Assembly (NCBI GenBank): GCA_006384855.1
Contig: VCJN01001903.1
Location: 1-64,000, forward strand
DNA from: Tetraselmis striata
Taxonomy: Eukaryota > Chlorophyta > Chlorodendrophyceae > Chlorodendrales > Chlorodendraceae
Direction of reading: 5' to 3'
Length of the DNA: 64,000 bases
Part shown: positions 24,877-35,109 of the stretch, piece by piece
Numbering within the stretch: position 1 is the first letter of the stretch
Layout of the letters: the number at the start of each line of letters is the position of its first letter
Program-made: the position numbers and the translations under genes
Notes under the pieces: generated by a model
Database searches by the model: none
The model's input: only the letters and a program-made list of their open reading frames with translations
What the model was told of the DNA's origin: nothing

Positions 24877-24916
24877 CCAGGCCATCCATGCTAATGCCAG
24901 GCTGCAGCAATCCCAC

Positions 24917-25687
24917 CTACAACTCCACCTCCTTGGCCAGCGCGTCCACGCAAGGTTGCTTGCGCGTCTCGGGGCATATGGTCCTATCATGTTCGATAAT
25001 CTTGCCATTCCACTGCAAGCCACCCTTCGCTTTCTGGGTGAGCTCGTCATAGTAGCCCGCGCCGAAGAGCGACTCGATGTCGATCTCTGCCTCTGCGCGG
25101 CTCATGGTTCCATGGATAGTGAACTTGGTGCCGGTGGCGTATTTCTGGCGCAGCGCTGCCTTGAGCAGGCGCAGATAGTCGGAGTAGATGCCACGCCAGA
25201 GATTGGTCAGCCCCTGTGAGTGCGTGTCGGAGCAGTCGAAGCTAAAGAGCACCACCTTGAAGGGGCCCACGCCCTTGGTGCGCGCCAGATACTCCCGACT
25301 CAGGAAAGTCTTGCTGTAGGACGGCTGAATGCCACAGTTGTTATTGGTGTAAAAGTTCATGTGGCAGTCCGCGAATCCCTGCTCGCTCTGGGGGAAGTGC
25401 ATCCGGTGCACCTCCATGATGGTCACCCCGTCCGTCTTCTCCAGCTCGTTCAGGAACGCCTTCGCGTTGCGCGAAGAGGATTTGTTCCACAGGATAAACA
25501 GCTGCGGGTAACCGATGACCGTCTCACACATGCTGACGGTGTCGTTCCAGGTTACGCCCTTGAGCGCGGCGCGGTAGTCGTTCACGTCCGGGCCCTGCAG
25601 CGCGCGCCCCGCCGCGCTCGCCAGCAGCGCCGGCAGCAGCAGCCCCGCCAGCAGCACCGCGGCCGACCCGCGCACTGACGTCGCCAT
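24917..25687 (-). CDS. Secreted or lumenal protein of unknown function (256 aa)
   Basis: A single-exon gene. The chosen start, MATSVRGSAAVLLAGLLLPA, gives a textbook signal peptide ending about residue 26 at ASAAGRA; the frame is open further upstream but only with low-complexity sequence. The mature part is well-mixed globular protein with about seven cysteines, for example MCETV, DCHMNFYTNNNCG, FDCSD, ICPE and QPCVD, consistent with disulfides. Aromatic- and Asp-rich blocks such as GPFKVVLFSFDCSDTHSQG and LTNLWRGIYSDYLRLLK look conserved, but I do not recognise the family. It differs from its neighbours in lacking introns. A LINE tail lies about 240 bases upstream of the start. Confidence 0.75.
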   Translation of the reverse strand: MATSVRGSAAVLLAGLLLPALLASAAGRALQGPDVNDYRAALKGVTWNDTVSMCETVIGYPQLFILWNKSSSRNAKAFLNELEKTDGVTIMEVHRMHFPQSEQGFADCHMNFYTNNNCGIQPSYSKTFLSREYLARTKGVGPFKVVLFSFDCSDTHSQGLTNLWRGIYSDYLRLLKAALRQKYATGTKFTIHGTMSRAEAEIDIESLFGAGYYDELTQKAKGGLQWNGKIIEHDRTICPETRKQPCVDALAKEVEL

Positions 25688-25927
25688 TGCGCCACCTACT
25701 AAGATCCCCAGCGTGCGAATCCTGGATCCTGCTGGCCTTGGTTGGTCGACAGGCTGGCTGTCGGCACAGCGGGGGCGAAGGCGAGTCTCGCTGCTGTGGG
25801 GTTGTGGGGGGGCGTGGCTGATGATGACGAGCAGGCTGGCGGACGAGTCGACGCCCAACCGTTGACCGCACCCACGCGCGCAGCGCAGCACTACGCGCAC
25901 AGCGAGCATCGAGTATCATCACATCCT

Positions 25928-26060
25928 ACTGATGACTATAACGGAGCGTCGCCTACCCAGGGCTTTCCGTAACTGGATTGCTGCCTAAACGGCCGTCGTA
26001 GAGACGCTGCAAGGGTTTCACTGGTGCCAGTCCTGTCCCGGGGGCGAAAAAAAAAACAAA
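25928..26060 (+). mobile_element. LINE 3' tail, copy A
   Basis: Only the last ~130 bases of a LINE family found six times in the window. It contains ACGGAGCGTCGCCTACCC and CGTCGTAGAGACGCTGCAAG and ends CCCGGGGGCG followed by an A-run. The A-tail and extreme 5' shortening are what target-primed reverse transcription leaves. Confidence 0.75.
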
Positions 26061-26269
26061 TCACATCCGAAAAAAAAAGTCTGTTGTACCGTAGTCAACT
26101 AGTCATAGTAGTCGCTACAGCGCATTTATGACGACCTGTATATTGCCGAGCCACGAAATACGTCTCTACCCGTATACGGGTAAATGCATTAGATACTCCA
26201 GCATCTCAATTTCTATCTGTAGTTCTGTACTGATGATCTATTCAACTTTTGTAGTCCATGGGTTTCCTC

Positions 26270-28170
26270 CGTTCCTTACCGCTATTTAACCGGCTACATG
26301 TGCTGCTAAGAGGTACGGGTTACAAGTTCATCCGTCGCTGCGCCGGCGGTAGTTCGTGTGCAGAACGAGTAGACGAAAAAGCAGCCGTAACAGGTGAGCC
26401 TGCTGCCAGCTAATCGTTTCGCTGTGTTACATACATCGATGATTTGTCCCGTAACATGTTGCGGGCAAGGCCACAGGTTGTTTCAAGAGGACACTCGGCT
26501 CACCATCCGTGTGAGCAATTCTCATCCGTACGTCCGTGCGTCACCTATCATGCATGTCAAATGGAGAAGATGACCCCGTCGCCGGGCCGACGCTCGAATC
26601 GCAAGCATACATGCATGCCCATTCTACATTGTTCCTCAAGCTCACATCGTCATTGGCCCAATTGACGGCTCGTGAATGTGGTGTCGATGGACATTGAGCA
26701 CATGGCTTTGGATCCGGCAGCGTTTCGCGGGATAGCCGGCAGGTAGCGTGAGAGCCGTGGCAATGCGCCTCGACTTACGAAAGTCAGCTCGGAGCGGCCG
26801 TGTCGGAGCAAAATCCGCAAGTCACGAGAACGACTACCTCGCGGTGCGAGAGCTACCGCAGCAGAGAGCATAGCCTGGTTTCGAGGACGTTCGACCGGTC
26901 AGCCGGGTGCATTGGATCTTCCCTTTGCGTACCGACATAACGAACGACATCCTGAATCTGGATGACCGGCGTCTGCCGGCCTAGGAGGAATACATTTATT
27001 GGATGGCGTGTTTTGCGGCTCACACATCCGCTCTGTTTGTAGCTCTCAACGAGGCTACCCTACGTTCCAATTGGTAATCAAGACTTCACCCCTTACCTCG
27101 CGCGCGCTCGGAACCACGCCAAGGCCATCGACAAGGCGGCGTTTCGTTTTCGTCTAGCCTTCACGTGGAGGCTCAACGAGATCAAGCGTGTGCACGGTGA
27201 GCGTGGGGTGTCGGACGGTCTCCGAGGCGACGACCACCATCAGTGCCAAGGCCGCCACCACTGCGCTCGTGTAGCGGCGACGCTCGCACGTCGCGGGTGT
27301 GGACACGGGCACGGTGGCGGTCGGGGGGGTGGCCGCGAAGGTGAGCACGAGCGAGTGATGGCGTGGGGCGCCTCCGTCGGAAATGCTGCCGCTTTGCGAG
27401 GTCACCTTTTGGTTACCGCCGCACGGCGGACCCTGGCGGCTCAACGACCGGATGAGCGCCCCGTGTCCGGACCGGACCTCCCTACCCTACGGACTTGATT
27501 TAGACCTTCCTGGGTGCGGCGCTTTTTACAGCCACACCCGAGCGAGTGCGGCGCAGCCATCCGCACACATGCACATGACGGTTCAGCAATCCGTCTCCCG
27601 TACCATTTCATCACTGCGTCCGTCGTTGTTGCTCTTCGGGTTACAACCGGTTCGAACCGGCACTATATACGTACAGACACTCCTGCGTGTATGTTACGCG
27701 CGAGGCAAGCGCTACGACCTTCTTCTGGGCTTCGCAAGGGTGCAACATCCGCTGTAATCTTCATCGGAGTCCCGTTGTCCCACATCCGCCACCATGGCCG
27801 GTGGACAACCAACTCCGACGTCGTTCTTGACTACATCGACACCAACCTCACGCGTGGTTCTTCCTCGACAACATCGCGCCCCTTCGCCACGTTCAACAAG
27901 ACTTCTCAGCAGTGGCCCTTCCGGTGCCCCTTCTTGAGCTGGCGCTACCCATGCGTCGTCCATGCCGCTCTCTTCGTTCGCTTTTCCTTGGCAAAATTGG
28001 ACTCAACTGGAAATGATCTAAACTAGTCAATGTGGTTTTGTCCTTTTCTAATCGCTTTTACGGCTACATGTGTTTCTAAGTGGTACATGTTACTACTTCA
28101 AGCACCTGTCGCTGCGCCTGACCGTGTGCAGCACGAGTAGACATAAAATCATCCGCAACAGCTTAGCCCG
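26270..28170 (+). mobile_element. Tyrosine-recombinase element fossil (DIRS- or Crypton-like)
   Basis: A broken element. The recognisable coding part, about 27720-27845, matches the C-terminal end of tyrosine recombinases: LRKGATSA, then GVPLSHIRHHGRW, then VVLDYID, in the family order of the second catalytic Arg, the HxxR-like and Trp region, and the Tyr segment. It is flanked by a diverged direct repeat of about 130 bases (26270-26400 and 28035-28170) sharing GGCTACATGTG, GTCGCTGCGCC and ACGAGTAGAC. These may be its terminal repeats, about 20-30 percent diverged, implying an old insertion. Whether it was a DIRS-type retroelement or a Crypton-type DNA element cannot be settled here. Confidence 0.5.
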
Positions 28171-28329
28171 CCATCTTAGACCAGTTTCCTTGTGTTACAC
28201 ACAACGCCCCCTTCACTCCGTTTTCCCTTCACGCTACTTCCATCAAACCTCTGCCAATTTCGGTTGTTGACAGTGTAATAAAACACACTGCGCATCTTTT
28301 TGGCAAACCAGACTCAACTTTAAACGATA

Positions 28330-28770
28330 CAACCTGCCGCATGTTTAGCGGGCACTCAAGCCCCGGCTGCCGCAGTCTCGCCCATGTAAGCTGTGGCAGC
28401 CTCAAGCACCACCCATTGGCACCTTTGAGATGATTTTGATGATGGGAGTGTGCGTCGCCAAGGACGAGACCATGAGCGCATACCATCCGCACACCACCAA
28501 GTCCGTTGGCCTCCCGAACATCTCCTTCATCAAGCGCAAGCCCAAGCTCCTCGGCACCGAGGCCAATACAACGTATGACTGTGCGACTGGTGTCGTGGTG
28601 CACTTCGAGGTGCTATAGAGGGCAGGGATGCGATGAGAGTAAAGGAGCATGCACTTGAGTTGGGCGTCACAACCGCGCGCCTGCACCGTGCGCATGGCTA
28701 AACGCGATGCCCATGCATGCGCAACCATGCTGGGTGACATCTGGTTTGCAGTTGTCAAGGTAGGATAGCA
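28330..28770 (+). pseudogene. piggyBac-type transposase fragment
   Basis: The frame at 28430-28618 reads VCVAKDETMSAYHP and then SFIKRKPKLLGTEANTTYDC. This fits the DE-S-M-S-A block and the following KP..G.E block of piggyBac DDE transposases as seen in algae and oomycetes. The frame is interrupted by a TAG right after HFEVL. A family-like segment (MRVKEHALELGVTTARLH) follows on, and LGDIWFAVVKV further right resembles the family's DSWFGSVK block. Only the middle of a transposase is present, so the copy is dead. No terminal inverted repeats or TTAA sites were found for it. Confidence 0.55.
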
Positions 28771-28985
28771 TACATACAAGTGCCATATTGCATATAATTG
28801 TATGATTGCATGCAAACGTCGGAAACTCAGTGTGTGCCGTATCTAATTGACTGTGCAAGCTGCGGTCGCATTGGCAACGACTGAACGTCACTTCACCGGC
28901 TGCGTTACGCACTCCCACTCCCTCGCCCCCTCCCAGCCTACCTAGGGTCACACATGAAGGGCAAGTCAGCCGGCATTCGAATAAA

Positions 28986-29505
28986 TCTCCGCTCCAGTAT
29001 TGATTGTGTCGCCCTGATGGCAATCGGGTACAAATACAACCGGAGAAGGGTAATGTATTCTTTCTGGCTACGGGGGGGACAACGGTATTTGTGCACGACG
29101 GCGAGCCATACATTCAACGATGGGCCGACGACCAGAACAACGTCACCACAAGGGCCATACTTTGTCCTGATTTGGTGTCACAATACTTCGCCCGGAGCCC
29201 ACACGTGTCGACAACCTCAACCAAGGCCGCTAGCACGATCTGAAGCTAGAGGAGGTGTGGCACACGTAGGACGTACGGTTGGTTCCGCTTGCAGACAACT
29301 ATCGCCGGCATCGATGTCACGAACTTGAATGATTCTCCGCTCCACTATTGATGGTTTTGGCCTATATACTAGCAATCGGGTACAAATACAACCGGAGGAG
29401 GGTGTCGATCCTTCTAGCTACGGAAGGAGCAGGAGGTGTGCACGACGGCGAGCCATATACATTCAACACTGGGACGATGACCAGAACAACGGCAGCGCCA
29501 CAAGC
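28986..29505 (+). repeat. Direct repeat of about 170 bp, 349 bp apart
   Basis: Copies at 28986-29155 and 29335-29505 share TCTCCGCTCCA.TATTGAT, CAATCGGGTACAAATACAAC, TGCACGACGGCGAGCCATA and GACCAGAACAAC. Both keep an open frame around NRVQIQPE, suggesting a duplicated coding segment of unknown type. Confidence 0.7.
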
Positions 29506-29725
29506 GCATGCTGAACCCGGCACCGCCACATGACCGCCCAAGAGCTCGCGGTTTATGGCGTCAACCGTCGCACGGACTAGGCCACCACATGGCAACCCTC
29601 CCCGTACCCAAACCCCGCACCTCAAGACATTCCTTCCCCGCGGTCGGCTGCCGGCTGATGGTTGCTCCTCCGCAGGGCCCTGGCCGGAACCGGTGGTGTG
29701 ATGCTGGTTCGTTTGCGTACGGTAT

Positions 29726-31960
29726 GTTGGTGGTTTCACCCGGTTATGTTACCGCGGTACAATCGGGTTTCAGTACGGGCTGCCCCACCGCCCGCAAGCC
29801 CTGCGATTCCGGCCGCGGGGAGCTATTTAGGACAGCCGTCTGCCATCTTCCAGCTCAATTCCTTCGGCAGCGGTTTCGCGTACTTTTGCGCGCGAGGGTC
29901 ACGGAGGCTGAACAATAAGTCCGCACCGAGGTTCACCACCGAGGTAGTGAGTCGTCGTGCCTCGCACATGCGTTACAACAACATCCGGCAACGACAAGCA
30001 GACAACCCCTCGGTAGTAAGATTTCCCCTACTCGTGCGCCCGAAGTGGTTTTCCGTTTTTGCCATGGCTTTGCATCTGCAGCGTTCTCGGGTAGTGATGC
30101 GCCCGGCGGAATTGGAGCTTGGAGTTCCCGTTAGGGGGGGGCGGAGCTAAACCTCAACACCCGAAGTCGAGGCGCAGTACATGCCTTCGGGGCTCCCGCA
30201 GTGGAGCACCCTCTCACAGTAGTCAAGTCTTGAGGTGAAGTGAGGTGGACGCGCTCGGCACCATGGCCGCTGCTCGTTACGGTTGTCAACGACGACAACT
30301 ACGCCTACCGCAACAAAGCGGAGAGGACAGAGGAGGACGTCCGTGTCGTCGGGGCGGCCACTTGTTGTCCCGCAAGGCACCTCAAGCCGGTCCGCGTGTC
30401 CTCGCAGCATGGCGTCGTGGCATCAACGGTCGTTACACGCTGCATTTTTCCGTAACGACTAGTCGCGTAATTGGTCCGTTACGGGGGTTGCGCCGGTCAT
30501 GTGCTGGTGTTTTGATAGGGCTCGTTGCCCTCGCCCTATAATCGTGTTGCAGCAACGTTTGTTGTGGTCGCAGTGGGAGGCATTTGCACGGTTCGTCCCC
30601 GCGCGTCTCCTATGCCTCCTACTGTAACGTCGTCGTCACAATGACCACGACAACATGCAGCTGCCCGCCGGGGGCCAGCTCTACCACTTGGCCGGCTTTG
30701 TCGTATCTACCCCTGCCCGACTCCGGATTTGGAACCTTGGCGGGCGTCGCTGGTGCAACAGCGGGGGCCGCCTCGTCGTCACCCTCGCCCCGACATATTA
30801 GCATCGTTACGGGCCAGCGTACGCTACAAGGGCCTCTACGCCGGCCAACCCGCTCCCGATGTCACGAATTGTCATCTGTGACAACACGAGCTGCCTGCCG
30901 GGGAACAGCTCCGCCACCTAACGCGACTTGTGCATTTCGTGGCGTCATCATAAGCATGCGACTTGTATGGTGGTCGGCAGCCGTCGCTCGCTCGTGCAGC
31001 GGCGGCGGCCACCTCACCGCACTCCGCGAAGCAAGACCTGCGGCGACAGCTAACCGCGCCGGCGGGTCTTCTGCGACGTCGCCGACAACCGACCCCGACC
31101 CACCTAAGTTAGGACACAACCACACACCCACATGTCCCACATTCCCGCGTCCCTAAACGTTGTGCGTATTTTTCACCCGCCGCCCTTCACGCGAGGCGGC
31201 AAAACGACTACCGTTGGTGATGGCTGCGGCCTTACAACGCTAGCTGTCATCGCACGGGGTTGCGTGTCCATCCCTCGTAACGTTCATCGCAAGTACATAT
31301 GCAGAGTTGCCATCGCGTCGCGTACAACGTACTAGTACTTGACCTGGTTGTACGCGGCGCGCTCGCGCGCCCGTGCGCGCAGCTCGTACTCGTCCTACTG
31401 GTGCCTGCACCGTTGCTCTGCTGACACTTGTCGCCAACTTGGCTTCTACTTGTCGCTTCTACTGGCCTGCAATATCGGCTCGTGCCGCACGCCACCACGG
31501 CGCGCGGCACATGCAGTAGGGCGCCATAGTCGGGAGACGGCGCATTAATTCCGCGACACGTCCGGCCTATGTAGCGCCGGTGTTCGTGCCGTCAACATCT
31601 TTAGTTCGCGCATATTCTGCGCTTGCGCCTCGATCGAGGTTTCTAACCTCTCATCGGCGCAAGACCCTTCTACAAACTCAAGACATCTTCCACCTTCTTT
31701 ATTGTCCGGTGGGCACGCCTGCCGAATGCCCACGCTCGCAATCGTAAACGGACCGCGTGTAAATTGGCAAAACCAGACTCGATTGCATGTCGACATGATC
31801 TAAACGTGTTTATGGGATTTCCCAACATTTTTATTGTCCTAGTGCGGTCTTGTGGTGGTTTCAACCGGTTAGGTTACCGGTACCATCGGGTGTCCCACCG
31901 CCCGCGAACTCTGCTCTCCCGGCTGGGGAGCTACTTAGGACAGCCACCAGCAGCTCGCCT
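29726..31960 (+). repeat. Pair of ~120-bp direct repeats 2.1 kb apart
   Basis: Copies at 29726-29850 and 31852-31960 share TGGTGGTTTCA.CCGGTTA, TGTTACCG or GGTTACCG, CCCACCGCCCGC and GGGGAGCTA.TTAGGACAGCC. The 2 kb between them holds no recognised gene, only GC-rich frames without family resemblance. The layout resembles the ends of a degraded mobile element, but no diagnostic protein is visible. Confidence 0.6.
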
Positions 31961-32094
31961 GCCTCTTCCTCTTCCTCTTCTCGAAGTTTCCGCCACCGCC
32001 CTACGGGCTCATCCTCCTCCTCCCCCCCCCCCCCCCCCCCTCCTTCGCTGAACCTTCCTAGCCATAAAATGGCGCTCCTTCCATGTACAACAGC

Positions 32095-32466
32095 CTCCCT
32101 CACATTGCCTTCTTTGTTGCACATGTATCGCACTGCCGAAATGCGTTGCTCCGCGAGTTAGGGCTTGCCCCATCCAACTCGCATTATTCGAATGGGCCAA
32201 CGCCCGAACGGGTAGGGCGGACCTTTCGTGGTCAGTGCCGGGTATTTTCATGGCAGTGTTTTAGACGGTGATGCAACAGTGTTGGAAATTCCATCACTGG
32301 CCTTCAATTAGTATTAGCAGTATGCTTCGGCAATTTGCTTGATGAGTATAACGGAGCGTCGCCTACCCGGGCTTTCCCTCACTGGATTGCTGCCTAACTA
32401 AACTGCCGTCGTAGAGACGCTGCAAGGGTTTCACTGCCAGTCCTGTCCCGGGGGCGGAAAAACAAA
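32095..32466 (+). mobile_element. LINE 3' tail, copy B
   Basis: About 370 bases of the same LINE family. It starts inside the C-terminal coding end (CCTCCCTCACATTGCCTT), runs through GGGCGGACCTTTCGTGGTCA, and finishes CCCGGGGGCGG before a short A-rich tail. Heavily 5' truncated. Confidence 0.8.
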
Positions 32467-32529
32467 CAGCCTCCGCACCCTTTTTGGCAGACCAGACTCG
32501 ATTGCATGTTGAAAAGTACTCGTACAGAA

Positions 32530-33031
32530 CAATGACAAAATTGCCAGTAGTACTGTTTGGGGTATCATGCGCGGTGCTAGTACATTGGTACTACGGCCTG
32601 CGGCCGCTCGCACATCATTTGCTGCCGCGCCGGCATGGGTGCCGCCGCCGGCGCGTGGCGGCGGGCCCGCGCGAGACGCCGTGCGAACCTGTTTTCGCGG
32701 CGCTACACCACCTGCAGCATAAACACCCCACTCCTCAGAGACGCATACTACCGCCCTCTATTCGTGACCTTAGATCCTGTGCACGCTGCAGGCTGCCCAC
32801 ATTGGCTGGGCCTTGACGGCGCTCCAACCCTGCTCTGCGACGTGAGCTTGGTCGGCCGTAATCCGTCCGCTTCCCGTGCGCCGCGCGAGTTTCCCCTCGC
32901 CGGCGGAGCCATCAAGCTGCATCCGCGCACCGCCTCCGCCGCCGCCGCCACTCTCTTGACGCTCTTTACGCAGCAGCCCAGCGTTCTCAACCCCAAATTT
33001 TTGCTCCGACTGCGCGCTTCGTAACACCAGG
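32530..33031 (+). other. Upstream region of the S6 gene
   Basis: GC-rich promoter or leader region. An open frame at 32635-33024 reaches almost to the S6 start, but its composition (Arg-, Ala- and Pro-rich) gives no family. It could be an upstream frame, part of the 5' UTR, or chance. Confidence 0.3.
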
Positions 33032-33605
33032 ATGCCGCTGTACCAGCTGTTCGCCATCGCCAAGCCCACGTTACCGCTCTCCGGCTTGGCCACCACGCTG
33101 CGGTCGCTGGGCGGGCTTGTTTTCTCCTCCGGCGGCGTAGTTACCGACATAACATCGTTCGGCGAGCAAGAGCTGGCGTACCCGCTGAAGACTCAAGCCG
33201 GAAAATACACCGAGGTAACCCCCCGCCCCTATCCTCCCCCCGCCCTTCGCAATTCGTCCGACAGATACTGTCAAGTTTCTGTTTGGTGTGGCCCCAAGGC
33301 TCGCTGGTACCGTCTGATGGTTTCGCCGGGCTAACCCTATTTCTCTCGGGAAAAAATACTTACCATTCTTCTGTGCTTCTTTTGGACAGGCCCAGATGAT
33401 GGCGATGGACTTCCATGTCAGCCCGAAAACGCTGGCCGAGCTTGATCACTCCCTACGCGTCAACGAAGATGTCCTGCGGTGGGTCGTCCTGAAGAAGAAG
33501 CCTTTCGACCGCCTGCCGCGCACCGCCGCTGAGCTGGAGACGCTCCAGTTGGCCATCCAGGAGGCGCGCGCCGAGGCAGAGCAAGCTTCGAGCACGAGTT
33601 CTTGA
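33032..33605 (+). CDS. MRPS6: Mitochondrial ribosomal protein bS6m
   Basis: A small-subunit protein of the mitochondrial (bacterial-type) ribosome. Two exons, 33032-33214 and 33390-33605, join in phase to 131 residues; the intron is GT-AG. The N-terminus MPLYQLFAIAKPTLPLSGLA begins directly at the S6 fold without a long presequence, as in other mitochondrial S6 proteins. GGVVTDITSFGEQELAYPLK is the family's G-(I/V)-V..(I/L)...G.r.LaY block. In exon two, MDFHVSPKTLAELDHSLRVN and DVLRWVVLKK match the third and fourth strands and the helix between them. The tail is a charged helix ending in Ser/Thr. The mitochondrial rather than plastid assignment is from resemblance to mitochondrial members. 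A ghost copy of exon two lies 7.7 kb downstream. Confidence 0.88.
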
Positions 33606-35109
33606 GGATCCCAAATCACCCTCCTGAGCCATCATCACCCTGCTGCGCTTGAGTCGATCCTCCAGCTTGAGGTGTGACACCCTCTACAGTATGTGTGTGT
33701 GTGTGCGCGTGATTTCGGAATGGGAAGGGATGGCTCCAACAGTTGCGGATGACGAACAAACCAAGTTATCCCTGTCCGAAAGTGTCAAGGCCGACACAAA
33801 GTGTGGACAGAAATTAGCTCTAGCTGACGCAACTCTTGATGCATCTTATGAGGGCGGGTGTATCGTGTCTTTTGATGTCGTGGCAAAAGCATTGGTCATG
33901 ATGATCAGAATTATATCAAGCTCAACAGATCCGAGTAGAGGCTCTGCTTCTGTGCTGACAATTTTTCTCCGCTGTACTGAACCATTGCAATGCGCCATGC
34001 TGTGGCTGGTGGTGTGTGTGTGGTTGTTGTGGTAGTGGGGATTGTGCGTGGGTGACGAAGCCACTTCAATCGGATTCCCTCTGAATTTTCTTGAGGTTAA
34101 ACAAGTCTTTCCTGACACGCACACCGATTGCCTTGCGCCGGCCTTTCCAGCGCTGCAGCGCCTCACTGTGTGACTGACTGGCCTGCTGTGCCTTCTTGTG
34201 TTCCTCCCATGCAGGGCCGCTTCGCAGCAGCTGGACCCCTTCGCCCTCCCTAGCCACACATGTTCTGATGGGACATGTCCAAGATTTGGAGAGCGAAGGC
34301 CAGTGTATCATCACATGGCGCTGTGAGTGCCTTTTAATGGGCAGTGTGTATTGATATGTACATAGACTACATACACCGTAGCCGTTTGGCTACTCATTGT
34401 TTATCCCCGAGGAGCAGCAGATATCCAACCCTGTCCAGATACACGAGTGTAACAAATTAAAGGTTGGACCCAGACCGTTTCAACGGTTCCTGCAGCCTGG
34501 TAACGCCGCTGCATCTGCGATACTGTGATTGCCGACACACTCCATTTTGTCAGTCATGTGTGCCATCACCACCATGCCCACCTCTCCAGGGACTAAGAAT
34601 TTTGATACACTGTCGGTGAGCAAACTCGGTCGTCTACACACAGTGCGATGCCACAAAGACAGCAGCAGCCCTGCTGTCCTCAGTAGCAGCGCTGTTTTGT
34701 GCTGCTATATGTGTCGTACATTATTAGAGGCTAGGGGTAATAAAAGCTTGAACCGCTCGGGCCCAGCAAGCAATGGCTGGATATCCCCCCGCGCACGCAG
34801 CGCTTCCACTAATAACCGCTCCTGCCGAAAGCAAAGCCCGTAAATTCTTTTTGGTCACAGGGATAGCCCGTACATTCGCGCGGCGGGACTCGGAAGCGGG
34901 TGCTTGATGATCACGGCGAGAGCAGGGGGGCTTGCTTGCTTGCTCCCGTACCCTGCTCGTGCACTACACACGTTTTGTATCGACCACGGTCCGCCGCGGC
35001 TCTGCTGCTGCCGATCGCGTATGGGTAAGGCAGCGTGGTGAAATCCGCGCAGCAGCCCGTCCGGCGCCTTCGCCCACCTCCCACCTGCACGCTTCGAACT
35101 CGCGACCTC
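33606..35109. other. Spacer with a possible minus-strand terminal exon
   Basis: A minus-strand frame at 34314-34066, after a possible CAG acceptor near 34232, reads LLRSGPAWEEHKKAQQASQ and ends KDLFNLKKIQRESD. Its amino-acid mix looks more protein-like than its surroundings, so it may be a last exon, but no upstream exons or family could be found. The rest shows nothing recognisable. Confidence 0.3.

Noticed and set aside
30584-31156. 190-codon open frame
   Set aside because: Low-complexity Ser/Pro/Ala/Thr composition in GC-rich debris; no domain and other frames are open too.
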